A stretch of DNA of 64,000 bases from DATFDN01 sp963767645. Lineage in GTDB: Bacteria; Pseudomonadota; Alphaproteobacteria; Acetobacterales; Acetobacteraceae. This document shows, piece by piece, positions 10,536 through 19,265 of the stretch. A program made the translations under genes and the position numbers. The DNA is taken from positions 62,001 through 126,000 of the forward strand of contig CAVYEW010000003.1 of assembly GCA_963767645.1 (NCBI GenBank), read 5' to 3'. The stretch's first letter is position 1, and each line of letters begins with the position of its first letter. Below the pieces are notes generated by a model. It was not told the origin of the DNA and did no database searches. It saw only the letters and a list, made by a program, of their open reading frames with translations.

Positions 10536-10757
10536 TCGGCGGCGCAGGAGGCTGCCGGGCCAAGCCGGCCGTGACGAGTGAGAAAGCGGGCCGCGAAAGC
10601 CAAACACGACCGGCGTGCCTCGGCAGATCGGGAAACCCCAACCGCTGCCCGGAAAACTTCGGCTGATCTTCGGACCACGTTCAGGACATGAAGGGCGTGT
10701 CGGTGATCTATGCGCATGCACCGACGGCGACCGCCGTCGCAGATGCGGGAGCACGAT

Positions 10758-10991
10758 ATGCCGACCAACGCCGCAAACCAATCCTGGCCTGTTCTCGGCC
10801 CCGAGGCCCTGCGCTGTCCCGAGCTGCACGATTTCAGCGATCTCCGTGCCCGCAATGGGCGCGTCAATCGACCCCTGATAGGGGTGCTGGCGCTCGCGGC
10901 GGTCCTGACCATCGGGCATTTCGTCCAGCACGGCGAGGGTGTCGCCCCGACGCCGGTAGCCCAGCAGCAGACGATGCAGGCAAACGGCTGA
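10758..10991 (+). CDS. Small single-pass membrane protein, unknown function
   Basis: A predicted 77-residue protein with a soluble N-terminus (PVLGPEALRCPELHDFSDLR), one hydrophobic helix (RPLIGVLALAAVLTIGHFV, about residues 41-59) and a short Gln-rich tail. The start is the ATG at 10758, with a GCGGGAG element just upstream. I recognise no family. The ordered architecture and the absence of a better reading on either strand make a real gene likely but not certain. The 222 bp before it contain nothing recognisable. Confidence 0.5.
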   Translation: MPTNAANQSWPVLGPEALRCPELHDFSDLRARNGRVNRPLIGVLALAAVLTIGHFVQHGEGVAPTPVAQQQTMQANG

Positions 10992-11037
10992 ATCCTGATT
11001 GATACCAGGCCGCGTTGAAAGTGACCTGTCGCCCACC

Positions 11038-11149
11038 CCGTCATGCCCGGCCCCCGGATCAAGTCCGGGGACAGGCTCCGGCCGGGCATCCACGCCTTCA
11101 AGTGCCGCCGCAGAGGCGTGGATACTCGCGACAAGCGCGAGCATGACGG
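11038..11149. repeat. Dispersed palindromic repeat element, about 112 bp
   Basis: The element is bounded by CCGTCATGC at 11038-11046 and its inverse GCATGACGG at 11141-11149. Inside are nested hairpins: CCCCGGATCAAGTCCGGGG, and GCATCCACGCC paired with GGCGTGGATAC. Sequences of this kind (GTCATGCCCGG followed by GGGCATCCACGCC) recur between genes in many alphaproteobacterial genomes. It probably forms a structured non-coding RNA or DNA element and is not a gene. The rest of the 10992-11414 interval shows nothing recognisable. Confidence 0.6.
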
Positions 11150-11414
11150 CGGGAAGGAACAGGTCAGCTTCAAGGCGGGCCGGTATGATCCCTTGTTTGC
11201 TGGAAGACCGGCACGCAGGATTTCCGGACCGCCAATACATACGGCAGTCAGCTTCGAGGCTGGAACTGGATGGCAGTCAGAGCCACGTTCACCCGATACT
11301 TCCATCCAGTCGTCTAGACAAGTTGGAGGTGTTATCCGTCTTCCGCTCAGGCCCTACATGGGAGTTTCATAAGGGTGGGCGCCGGGCATAGTACCAAGCG
11401 CCGGAGCCGGTGCC

Positions 11415-12599
11415 ATGTCTGCCATCGCCACCCCGATTTCCGCGCCTGCCCTGCCCTTGCCTCAGGCCCGCCGCTCTTTGGCTGGAGCCTGTGCCGTGCA
11501 TGCGCTGCACGACGGCTACACCGACCTGATCTACATCCTGTTGCCGGTCTGGCAGACCGAGTTCGCGTTGAGCTACGGCGCGCTTGCGGCACTGCGCGGA
11601 CTCTACACGGGTACCATGGCAGCTTTGCAGGTGCCCAGCGGGCGGCTCGCAGAGCGGGCAGGCGGACGCGCGGTCGTCGTTGCCGGGACGATGCTTGCGG
11701 CTCTCGGCTATGCGCTGGCCGGCATCTCGGGCAGCTTGATCGGCTTGTGCGCCGCGCTGGTGGTGTCAGGCGCTGGGTCCAGCACGCAACATCCTTTAGC
11801 CTCGGCCGCAGTCTCCCGTGCCTACGGCGGGGCCGCCCGAGGTCCACTCGGCACCTATAATTTCGCCGGCGACCTAGGAAAGGCGGCACTGCCCGCGCTC
11901 ACCTCGCTGCTACTCACATTCCTGCATTGGCGATCGGCGCTGTCGCTGCTCGCTGTTCTTGGTCTGCTCGTGGCCATAGGGGTGATGATGCTGATGCCAG
12001 CCTTCGCGCGGGGAGCAGTCCCCGCGCCCAAGCGGGCGCAAGGAGAGGGGCGCGGGGGATTCGCATTGCTGCTGGCGATCGGCGTGCTCGACAGCAGCGT
12101 GCGCATGGGCTTCCTCACCTTCCTTCCGTTCTTGCTGCGGGCGAAGGGGGCCGATCTGCCGTTGGTCGGCTTGGCGCTGACCCTTGTGTTCCTGGGCGGC
12201 GCGGCGGGCAAGTTCGCCTGTGGCTGGCTTGGCGCCCGCCTGGGCCTGCTCGCGACGGTGCTGGCGACCGAGGCCGGTACGGCGGCCGCCATCCTGGCGG
12301 TGCTCGTGCTGCCACTCGCGCCGGCACTGGCGGTGTTGCCAGTGCTCGGGGTTATGCTGAACGGCACGTCATCGGTGCTCTATGGCACAGTGCCGGAGTT
12401 GGTGTCGCCGGGCCGCGTGGAGCGCGCCTTCGCCCTGTTCTATACCGGCACTATCGGCTCGGGCGCCCTCTCCCCCGTGCTCTACGGCATTATCGGCGAC
12501 ATGGCGGGACCAAGCTGGGGCTCGACAGCGGCCGCCGCAGCAGCCCTCCTCACCTGCCCCTTCGCACTGCTGCTCGCGCCGAGGCTGCGGAGGCGATGA
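11415..12599 (+). CDS. MFS transporter, fosmidomycin-resistance (Fsr) type
   Basis: A 394-residue major facilitator with about 12 membrane segments. HALHDGYTDLIYILLPVWQ near the N-terminus and LYTGTMAALQVPSGRLAER in the first cytoplasmic loop are typical of the Fsr family. The second half starts at about residue 215 (GFALLLAIGVLDSSVRMGF) and contains LYGTVPELVSPGRVERAFAL. Family members export fosmidomycin or related small molecules by proton antiport. The real substrate here is unknown. No strong ribosome binding site precedes the ATG. Its end lies 9 bp from the convergent DUF1178 gene. Confidence 0.8.
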   Translation: MSAIATPISAPALPLPQARRSLAGACAVHALHDGYTDLIYILLPVWQTEFALSYGALAALRGLYTGTMAALQVPSGRLAERAGGRAVVVAGTMLAALGYALAGISGSLIGLCAALVVSGAGSSTQHPLASAAVSRAYGGAARGPLGTYNFAGDLGKAALPALTSLLLTFLHWRSALSLLAVLGLLVAIGVMMLMPAFARGAVPAPKRAQGEGRGGFALLLAIGVLDSSVRMGFLTFLPFLLRAKGADLPLVGLALTLVFLGGAAGKFACGWLGARLGLLATVLATEAGTAAAILAVLVLPLAPALAVLPVLGVMLNGTSSVLYGTVPELVSPGRVERAFALFYTGTIGSGALSPVLYGIIGDMAGPSWGSTAAAAAALLTCPFALLLAPRLRRR

Positions 12600-12608
12600 G
12601 CAACGGGA

Positions 12609-13091
12609 TCATCCCTCCGCGCGCGGCACCCAGGGGATACGGGCGAAGCTCACGCCTTCCTCGGCAAGCTGCTCCGCCTGGTCCGGGGTCGCGTCGCCGT
12701 AGATGGCGCGAGGCTCCGTCTCCCCGCGATGAATACGCAACGCTTCCTCAGTGAAGCGTTCGCCGACGTGATCGCACCGTGCCTCGACCTCCGCGCGCAG
12801 ACGCTGAAAGGCGGCGCGCACCTGGTCAGGCATCGGCCCGGCAACACCTCCCGAGGGCACGGGGGGCGCCGGGGCTGGAACGGGCGGCTCCGGCGACGAC
12901 GCCACGGGCCGGGGCGGTTCCACGGCACGCTTGGCGACGGCGGGCGCCATCATCGCCCGGCTCACCTCCACCGTGCCGCAAGCGGGACACTCGATCAGCC
13001 CCCGCCCGGCCTGGGCATCGAAGGCCGCGCTGTCCTTGAACCAGCCATCGAACTCATGGCCCTTCTCGCAGCGTAACTGGTAATGGATCAT
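12609..13091 (-). CDS. DUF1178 family protein
   Basis: A 160-residue protein of unknown function that is widespread in alphaproteobacteria. The N-terminus MIHYQLRCEKGHEFDGWF with CPACGT at residues 36-41 forms a probable zinc-ribbon-like unit (C8, C36, C39). The central part is proline-rich and poorly conserved. The C-terminus carries the family block AIYGDATPDQAEQLAEEG followed by IPWVPR. It often lies next to carbon-nitrogen hydrolase and glutaredoxin genes; here the next gene upstream on the same strand is grxC. Confidence 0.88.
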   Translation of the reverse strand: MIHYQLRCEKGHEFDGWFKDSAAFDAQAGRGLIECPACGTVEVSRAMMAPAVAKRAVEPPRPVASSPEPPVPAPAPPVPSGGVAGPMPDQVRAAFQRLRAEVEARCDHVGERFTEEALRIHRGETEPRAIYGDATPDQAEQLAEEGVSFARIPWVPRAEG

Positions 13092-13165
13092 GTCGAACTA
13101 CGCGCGCCCGCCTTCCGCAGCGATATTGGCAGTCTTAGCGCCTGAGTGCCAGGCTTTCCCACCGC

Positions 13166-13426
13166 TCAAGCCGCCTTCAGCCACGCGTCCAGCTTGCCCG
13201 CCGCGTCCAGCCGCATCAAATCGTCGCAGCCGCCGAGATGGCGTCCGCCCATGAAAATCTGCGGGACGGTAGTCTGTCCGCCGGAGCGGCGGATCGCCTC
13301 GGCACGCTCTGGCGTGCCGTGCGGCGCGTCGATCTCGCGGAACTCGACACCTCGGTCACTGAGAATCCGCTTCGCCCGCGCGCAATAGGGGCAGAAAGGC
13401 TGAGTATAGACCTCCACGACCGGCAC
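13166..13426 (-). CDS. grxC: Glutaredoxin 3
   Basis: An 86-residue dithiol glutaredoxin that reduces disulfides with glutathione. It shows the active site C12-P-Y-C15 in QPFCPYCARAK, the TVPQIF cis-proline loop and the GGCDDLMRL glutathione-binding motif. Length is normal. It sits between comF and the DUF1178 gene on the same strand, the usual comF-grxC-DUF1178 order of alphaproteobacteria. Confidence 0.95.
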   Translation of the reverse strand: MPVVEVYTQPFCPYCARAKRILSDRGVEFREIDAPHGTPERAEAIRRSGGQTTVPQIFMGGRHLGGCDDLMRLDAAGKLDAWLKAA

Positions 13427-13453
13427 TTTCGTCTCCTGTCCAGACCCGGTCCC

Positions 13454-14251
13454 TTATCTCGTCGCGGCAGAGCGCGGGCGCAAGGAGAGACGCGGATCGG
13501 GCACTCTCGCGGCGGCCAGGACGTCAACCGCCGCCGCGCCGGCTGCCTTCAGCGCAACGGCGCAGGCGTCGGCCGTGGCACCCGATGTCATCACATCGTC
13601 CACCAGGACGATCCGGCGCCCGACGATCCGCTCCGCGCGGCGTGGGCGCACGGCAAAGGCGCCCGCCACCTCGGCGCGGCGCTCATCGGCGCTCCTGCCG
13701 CCAAGCGCCGCGGTCGGGCGCGTGCGCACCAGCGCATCCGGCAGGACCGGCCGGCCGGTGATGCGCGCCAGCGCCTGGGCCAGCAGCGCCGCCTGATTGT
13801 AGCGGCGGCGGAACAGCCGCCAGCGGTGCAGCGGCACCGGCACGAGCAGGTCGGCGCTCCGCAGCAGCACCGCGCCCGCCCGCGCCATCATCGGCGCGAG
13901 CGCCTTGGCAAGCTCCACCCGGTCGCCGTGCTTGAGCGGAAGGATCAGGCGCCGTGCGCCCCCGTCATAGCGCAGCGCGGCGCGGGCCCGGTCGTAGTCG
14001 GGCCGAGCGATCTGGCAAGCCGGGCACAGCCCATCGGCTCCGCCCTGCGGTTCGGCATCGAACGGGACGCCGCAGACGGTACAGCATGGCGCGGTGATGA
14101 AGCCGGTGCCGCGGAAGCACTCCGGACACAGCTTCCCCAGCGCCTCCACCGGCCGGTCGCAGACGATGCAGGACGGCGGCAGCAGCAGATCGAGCGTCGC
14201 GCGCCCTGCCCAGCGAAGCGCGCCCCAGGGGGCGCCGTCAGTGCGCAACAC
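13454..14251 (-). CDS. ComF family protein (phosphoribosyltransferase fold)
   Basis: A 266-residue ComF homologue. It has an N-terminal double zinc-ribbon (CIVC, CPEC, CTVC, CPAC between residues about 20 and 75) and a phosphoribosyltransferase domain with the PRPP-binding motif IVLVDDVMTSGATADAC. The family takes part in DNA uptake in competent bacteria, but in most alphaproteobacteria its role is unproven. The start is chosen at GTG 14251 (a TTG at 14248 is the alternative), because the longer frame runs through the rhodanese gene. That gives an overlap of about 14 bp with the upstream rhodanese gene. Confidence 0.85.
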   Translation of the reverse strand: MLRTDGAPWGALRWAGRATLDLLLPPSCIVCDRPVEALGKLCPECFRGTGFITAPCCTVCGVPFDAEPQGGADGLCPACQIARPDYDRARAALRYDGGARRLILPLKHGDRVELAKALAPMMARAGAVLLRSADLLVPVPLHRWRLFRRRYNQAALLAQALARITGRPVLPDALVRTRPTAALGGRSADERRAEVAGAFAVRPRRAERIVGRRIVLVDDVMTSGATADACAVALKAAGAAAVDVLAAARVPDPRLSLRPRSAATR

Positions 14252-15821
14252 CGAACCGCACGGTGCCGTCGCGGGCGATCTCGTTGACCAGGTCGATCTC
14301 CCAGGCGAGATAGGCCCGCATCGCGTCCTCAATGCCGGTGTTGCGGTCATAGGGACGAAGATAGAAATCGACGCAGGCCTCGTCCGGCGGGTCGGCGCGG
14401 TCCTTCGCCAGCGGAAGCCCGGCTGCGCGCCACGCGGCGGTGCCGCCGTCGAGCACCTTCACCTCGCCCTTGGTCAACGCGGCCAGCTCCGAAACCGCGA
14501 GGCGTGCCAGACTGCCATCCGGCGAGGTGGCGACGACGAGGCGCGCGCCCTCGAGCCGGCCGCGCAGCGCATCGAGCCGGCTGCGCACGCCCCAGAACGC
14601 GCCTTGAATGTGGCCCTCCCGGAATTCGACGCTGCGGGCGAGGTCGATCACCGTGACATCCGGGGGGTTAAGCCTAGCCGCCAGCTCCGCTGCGGTAATC
14701 AGGGGAGCCGTCGCCTGCAGCTCAGGGATCGGCGCGAGCGCCCGGCCCGAGCCGCGCAGCGCCTCCAGCCCGCCCTCGACCACGAACACGTCGCGGTGCC
14801 CCATCTGGCGCAGCCAGGCGCCGGTCATGCGCGCGCGCACGCCCTGGTCGTCCAGCAGCACGACGCGGGCATTGCGAACCCCGATCCACTGGTCGGTCGC
14901 CTGCACGAGCTGCCCGCCGGGCGCGCTGCGGCTGCCGGGATAGTGGCCGGCCCGGAACTCCGAGGGATCGCGCACGTCGAGCAGATAGAGTGTGCGATCC
15001 GGGTCTTCCTCGAACCGGGCGAGGTCGAGCGGGCCGATCACGCCAACGCCGGATTCCTCGGCGAAGCGCCGGGCGCGGTCGAGCGCGAGGCCCACGGTGG
15101 CTGGCGTGCCCTCCGGGTAGCGCGCGGTACGGCCCCGGTCGCAGGCGAAGCCCGCCAGCTCCCAGCCCATGGTGCCGTTGCGCAGCGCCATGACCTGGTT
15201 GGGGATGCCGGCGCGGCGCAGACTCTCCGCGCCCATGATGCTGCGCGTCCGCCCGGCGCAGTTCACCACGACCAGCGTATCCGGATCGGGCGCGAGGTCG
15301 CCGATGCGATAGGCAAGCTCTCCGCCCGGCACGCTGAGCGCACCGGGGATCGACATGCGCACGAACTCCTCGTGCGTGCGGCTGTCGAGGACGACCATCT
15401 TGCGGCCCTGGTCGAGCCAGGATTTCAGTTCCGGCGCATCGACGCTTTCGGTGCCGTAGTGATGTTCCACCCACTCGCCGAACGCCTTCGAGGGCACGTT
15501 CACGCCGCTGAACAGCACGCCGCCCGTCGCTTCCCACGCCTTGGTGCCGCCATCGAGAACATGGACATCGGTGCAGCCGTCGCCTTCCAGCCAGGCACCC
15601 AGGCGCTCGGCCAGGCCCCTTCCGTCGTCCACGCAGACGATGCGGACGCCCCGGCGCGGCAGCAGCGCACGCGCCCGTATCTCGCGCTGCGAGAAGGGGC
15701 ACGGCACCGCCCAGAACAGGTGGGAGGCACCGAACTCGCCTTCCTCCCGCGCGTCGAGCAGGGCAAGCTCGCGGCCATCGGTCAACCAGGAGCGGAGGGC
15801 CGGGGCGTCGATGCGTCGCAT
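14238..15821 (-). CDS. Multidomain rhodanese-like sulfurtransferase (four rhodanese modules)
   Basis: A 527-residue protein built from four consecutive rhodanese modules (about 1-110, 125-235, 260-375, 385-480) and a C-terminal tail of about 45 residues. Only module 2 has a clear catalytic loop, VVVNCAGRTRS. Module 1 has a cysteine at the loop start (IVCVDDGRG). Modules 3 (VVLLDDQGVRA) and 4 (VVATSPDGS) have none, so they look structural or ligand-binding. It may move sulfane sulfur between partners; the acceptor is unknown. It overlaps the downstream comF start by about 14 bp. The tail (DEACVDFYLRPYDRNTGIE) is not a rhodanese segment. Confidence 0.85.
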   Translation of the reverse strand: MRRIDAPALRSWLTDGRELALLDAREEGEFGASHLFWAVPCPFSQREIRARALLPRRGVRIVCVDDGRGLAERLGAWLEGDGCTDVHVLDGGTKAWEATGGVLFSGVNVPSKAFGEWVEHHYGTESVDAPELKSWLDQGRKMVVLDSRTHEEFVRMSIPGALSVPGGELAYRIGDLAPDPDTLVVVNCAGRTRSIMGAESLRRAGIPNQVMALRNGTMGWELAGFACDRGRTARYPEGTPATVGLALDRARRFAEESGVGVIGPLDLARFEEDPDRTLYLLDVRDPSEFRAGHYPGSRSAPGGQLVQATDQWIGVRNARVVLLDDQGVRARMTGAWLRQMGHRDVFVVEGGLEALRGSGRALAPIPELQATAPLITAAELAARLNPPDVTVIDLARSVEFREGHIQGAFWGVRSRLDALRGRLEGARLVVATSPDGSLARLAVSELAALTKGEVKVLDGGTAAWRAAGLPLAKDRADPPDEACVDFYLRPYDRNTGIEDAMRAYLAWEIDLVNEIARDGTVRFGVAH

Positions 15822-15977
15822 CCACCCAGTATGCGCGCGGCGTGGCCTGCCGCGCCAGATGATCCGAACGGGGCAGCACCGCTTAAGTACCAGGCGCGGA
15901 GTGCGCTATATGCTGCCAGGGACAGCATCGACGGCTTCGGAGGCCGTCATGGCCCTTACGGAGGGGGCGCAACGTGC

Positions 15978-16232
15978 ATGAGGACATCGCAAGACACCCG
16001 CGCGTCCGAGCAGCCGAGCATAAACGCTCCGCCGAGAAGGAGCACCGCCCGAACTCTTCAGACTGCCCCGGTCAAAGGCGAACGACAGGCTGCCCGCCAG
16101 GACGCTGCCGAGTGCCTTGCCGAGTTCCGGCGCCGCACTGCGGGGCGCAGTTCATCGCCGTCGGGCGAGCTTCTGCGCGAGGCTCGCTCCGGGAGGATAA
16201 AGGCGCTGATGGGCGTGGATGCGGATACCTGA
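15978..16232 (+). CDS. Small hypothetical protein (84 residues)
   Basis: The frame starts at ATG 15978 with a GGAGGGG element at 15959-15965 and encodes a hydrophilic, Arg-rich protein ending GELLREARSGRIKALMGV. I recognise no family. The C-terminus loosely resembles small antitoxin tails, which is only an impression. The leader before it holds two tandem hairpins (15910-15928 and 15930-15948). Coding status is uncertain; the 15822-16263 interval otherwise contains only the divergent promoter region of the rhodanese gene. Confidence 0.35.
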   Translation: MRTSQDTRASEQPSINAPPRRSTARTLQTAPVKGERQAARQDAAECLAEFRRRTAGRSSSPSGELLREARSGRIKALMGVDADT

Positions 16233-16263
16233 ATTGGCGCTCTTCGTTGGTGCTGCCGCTAGC

Positions 16264-17037
16264 ATGGAGGTTTTCGACCGACGGGCGGTGCGCCGGCATC
16301 GCGACCGCGCGGCTGCGACGGTCGCGCAGGTCGCCGATATCCTGCGAGAGACGGCGGAACGGCTGCTGGACCGGCTGGACGACACCACCCGCCGGTTCAC
16401 GAACGCCCTTGATCTCGGCGGGCGGGGCATCGTCGCGCCGCTGCTGCGCGCGCGCGGGATCGGCACCGTCAGCGCCGACCTCTCGGCGGCGATGGCGGCG
16501 CTCAATCCGGCGCCCGTCGTTGCGGCGGATGAGGAGTTCCTGCCGTTCGCCCCGGCGAGCTTCGACCTGGTGGTTGCCAACCTGTCGCTGCATTGGATCA
16601 ACGACCTGCCCGGCGCGCTGATCCAGATCCGCCGCGCCCTATGCCCTGACGGGCTGTTCCTCGCCAGCCTGCCGGCGCTCGGCACACTGAGCGAGTTGCG
16701 CGCCGCTCTCTCCGAGGCAGAGGCGGCGCTTTCCGGCGGTGCCGCACCGCGAGTCTCGCCGTTCCCCGACCTGCGCGACTGCGCCTCGCTGCTGCAGCGC
16801 GCCGGGTTCATCTTGCCGGTCGCCGACGCGGAGGAGCTGCGCCTGATGTACGCCGACCCGTTGGCGCTGCTGCGCGACCTGCGCGCGGCCGGCGAGACGA
16901 ACGCGCTCGCCCAGCGTGATCGCCGCATCCCTCCGCGCGCGCTGTTTCCGGCCGCGCTGGCGGCGCTGCCGAACGAGGATGGGCGCATACCCGTCACGCT
17001 GCGCGTGGCGGTGATGACAGGCTGGGCACCCGCCTGA
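16264..17037 (+). CDS. Class I SAM-dependent methyltransferase (NDUFAF5/BioC-like)
   Basis: A 257-residue methyltransferase. The N-terminus MEVFDRRAVRRHRDRAA is typical of the alphaproteobacterial group related to NDUFAF5. The SAM-binding region (RFTNALDLGGRGIVAPLL) has a divergent motif I, and FDLVVANLSLHWINDLPGA matches the family's motif IV area. NDUFAF5 hydroxylates or modifies a complex I subunit in mitochondria; the bacterial role is unproven. I chose ATG 16264 because homology begins there; an upstream ATG at 16219 would add 15 residues of poor quality. It lies 41 bp before the SDR gene. Confidence 0.8.
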   Translation: MEVFDRRAVRRHRDRAAATVAQVADILRETAERLLDRLDDTTRRFTNALDLGGRGIVAPLLRARGIGTVSADLSAAMAALNPAPVVAADEEFLPFAPASFDLVVANLSLHWINDLPGALIQIRRALCPDGLFLASLPALGTLSELRAALSEAEAALSGGAAPRVSPFPDLRDCASLLQRAGFILPVADAEELRLMYADPLALLRDLRAAGETNALAQRDRRIPPRALFPAALAALPNEDGRIPVTLRVAVMTGWAPA

Positions 17038-17078
17038 CCCTATCCTAATCTCCCCGGCCTAAGCCGAGGGAGGGAGAA

Positions 17079-17996
17079 GTGGCCGAGAAGCTGCTGGAGG
17101 GGAAGGTCGCCGTCGTCACCGGCGCCGGACGAGGGATCGGACGGGCGATCGCGATTGCCATGGCCCAGAACGGCGCCAAGGTGGTGGTGAACGATGTCGG
17201 GGCGGGCGTCACCGGCGAGGGCCAGGACCAGACGCCGGCGCAAGAGGTGGTGCGCGAGATCGACGGCGCGTGCGGGCAGGGCACCGCGGTCGTCAACACC
17301 AATTCCGTCGCCGAATGGGACTCCGCACAGCGCATCGTCGCCGCCGCGACTGAGCGCTACGGGCGGATCGACATCGTGGTGAACAACGCCGGCATCCTGC
17401 GCGACCGGATGTTCCACTACATGTCGCCCGAGGAGTTCGACGCGGTGATGAAGGTGCATCTCTATGGCGCCTTCTATGTCAGCCGCGCCGCGGTGACGCA
17501 TTTCCGCAAGCAGGAGAGCGGAGCATTCGTGCACATGACCTCCACCTCCGGGCTGATCGGCAGCGTCGGGCAGGTCAATTACGGCGCCGCCAAGCTCGGC
17601 ATCGCGGGGCTCTCGCGCAACATCGCGATGGACATGCAGCGGTACAGGATTCGCTCCAACTGCATCGGGCCGCACGCCTTCAGCCGGATGATCGAGACGG
17701 TGCCTGGGCAAAGCGAGGAGCAGCTCAAGGAGCGCGCCAACCGCACGCGCCCCGACCAGGTGGCGCAGCTTGCGGTCTTTCTCGCCTCCGATGCGGCGGC
17801 CGAAGTTTCCGGCCAGATTCTCGGGGCACGCGGCAACGAGATCTATCTCTACGGCCAGCCCCGCCCGATCCGCATCCTGCATCGCGGCGACGGCTGGACG
17901 CCGGAGAAGATGCGCGACCATCTGCTGCCCGCCATCCGATCCAGCCTGACACCATTGGAGCGGACGCGGGATGTGTATGCGTGGGACGCGATCTGA
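17079..17996 (+). CDS. SDR family oxidoreductase (3-hydroxyacyl-CoA dehydrogenase-like)
   Basis: A 305-residue NAD(P)-dependent short-chain dehydrogenase. It has the cofactor motif TGAGRGIG (14-21), NNAG, the catalytic serine in TSTSGLIG and the YGAAK catalytic pair. It is longer than a plain SDR (about 250), and the NDVGAGVTGEGQDQTPAQEV insertion is typical of the dehydrogenase part of peroxisomal multifunctional enzyme type 2 and its bacterial relatives, suggesting a hydroxyacyl-CoA or steroid-like substrate. The GTG start has a GGGAGGGA site. It opens the catabolic island and is followed 48 bp later by a flavin monooxygenase. Confidence 0.85.
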   Translation: MAEKLLEGKVAVVTGAGRGIGRAIAIAMAQNGAKVVVNDVGAGVTGEGQDQTPAQEVVREIDGACGQGTAVVNTNSVAEWDSAQRIVAAATERYGRIDIVVNNAGILRDRMFHYMSPEEFDAVMKVHLYGAFYVSRAAVTHFRKQESGAFVHMTSTSGLIGSVGQVNYGAAKLGIAGLSRNIAMDMQRYRIRSNCIGPHAFSRMIETVPGQSEEQLKERANRTRPDQVAQLAVFLASDAAAEVSGQILGARGNEIYLYGQPRPIRILHRGDGWTPEKMRDHLLPAIRSSLTPLERTRDVYAWDAI

Positions 17997-18044
17997 TTTG
18001 GCTCGGTGTTGCCGCCTGCCCCCTCCCCCCGGGAGGGGTCTGCG

Positions 18045-19265
18045 GTGATCGACACCCCCGACATCCTTATCGCCGGCGCCGGCGTGGGTGGCCTGACGCT
18101 CGCGCTCGCGCTGCACGAGGCCGGCATTCCCTGCCGCGTCTTCGAGTCCGTCGCAGAGCTGCGCGCCGTCGGCGTCGGTATCAACATCCTCCCGCACGGC
18201 GCGCGCGAGCTGGCGCGGCTGGGGCTGCAGGATGCGCTCGCCGCCGTCGCCGTCGAGACCCGCGAGAGCGTGTTCTTCAACCGCTTCGGCCAGCTCATCT
18301 GGCGCGAGCCGGCCGGACGCCTTGCCGGCTTCGCGCACCCGCAATTCTCCGTCCATCGCGGCGACCTGCAGACCGTGGCGCTGCGCGCCGCCGAGGCGCG
18401 AATCGGCGCGGCGCGCATCCAGACCGGCTGGCATTGCCTCGGCTTCGAGCAGGACCAAGAGGGCGTGACGCTGCGGTTCCGCAACCGTCCGCCGGTGCGC
18501 GGGGCGGCGCTGGTGGCCTGCGACGGCATCCACTCCGCCATACGCCGCCAGATATTTCCCGATGAAGGGCCGCCCCGCTACTCGGGCGTGAACATGTGGC
18601 GCGGTGTCAGCGTGTGGCCGCGCTTCCTGTCGGGTGCGAGCATGGTCCGCGCCGGCTGGCTCACCACCGGCAAGATGGTGATCTACCCGATCCGCGACGC
18701 CGTGGACGCGGCGGGGCGGCAGCTCGTCAACTGGGTGGCCGAGATCGAGACGCCGCGCCATCTCGACCGCGACTGGAACCGCGGCGGACGGCTCCAGGAT
18801 TTCCTGCCCGCCTTCGCTGACTGGAATTTCGACTGGCTGGACGTGCCGGCGATGATCCAGGCCGCCGAGACCGTCCTGGAGTTCCCGATGGTCGATCAGG
18901 ACCCCCTGCCCCGCTGGAGCTTCGGGCGGGTCACGCTGCTGGGCGACGCGGCGCACCCGATGGTGCCGCGCGGGTCGAACGGCGCCGGCCAGGCGATCCT
19001 CGACGCGCGCGCCCTTGCCGATTGCCTGGCCGAGACCAACGATATCGCGGCGGCTTTGGCCCGGTACGAAGCGCTTCGGCTGGGGCCGACTGCGAATGTA
19101 GTGCTGGAGAACCGCCGCAACCCGCCCGACGCGATCCTGCGCGAAGTCTATCAGCGCACCGGCGACAGGCCGTTCGCGCGGATCGAGGACGTGATCTCCA
19201 CCGACGAGCTGCGCGCCATGTCCGAACGCTACAGGAGCGTCGCCGGCCTGGACCGCCGGCCGTGA
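18045..19265 (+). CDS. Class A FAD-dependent monooxygenase
   Basis: A 406-residue aromatic-hydroxylase-type flavoprotein. It shows the FAD motif ILIAGAGVGGLTLALAL at the N-terminus, the central DG motif VACDGIHSAIRR and the GD motif VTLLGDAAHPMVPRGSNG. The group includes salicylate, 3-hydroxybenzoate and phenazine hydroxylases; the substrate is not evident. The GTG start at 18045 is chosen because GAGGGG lies just upstream and homology starts there. Its TGA overlaps the GTG of the next monooxygenase in a GTGA, so the two paralogous genes are probably cotranslated. Confidence 0.88.
   Translation: MIDTPDILIAGAGVGGLTLALALHEAGIPCRVFESVAELRAVGVGINILPHGARELARLGLQDALAAVAVETRESVFFNRFGQLIWREPAGRLAGFAHPQFSVHRGDLQTVALRAAEARIGAARIQTGWHCLGFEQDQEGVTLRFRNRPPVRGAALVACDGIHSAIRRQIFPDEGPPRYSGVNMWRGVSVWPRFLSGASMVRAGWLTTGKMVIYPIRDAVDAAGRQLVNWVAEIETPRHLDRDWNRGGRLQDFLPAFADWNFDWLDVPAMIQAAETVLEFPMVDQDPLPRWSFGRVTLLGDAAHPMVPRGSNGAGQAILDARALADCLAETNDIAAALARYEALRLGPTANVVLENRRNPPDAILREVYQRTGDRPFARIEDVISTDELRAMSERYRSVAGLDRRP

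Noticed and set aside
14094..16232. 712-codon plus-strand frame opposite comF and the rhodanese gene
   Set aside because: No recognisable domain; the opposite strand carries clear ComF and rhodanese motifs. Only its last part (15978-16232) is kept, as a possible separate small gene.
17040..18956. 638-codon minus-strand frame opposite the SDR and first monooxygenase
   Set aside because: Low-complexity His/Arg/Ala product without motifs; the plus strand has canonical Rossmann and FAD motifs.
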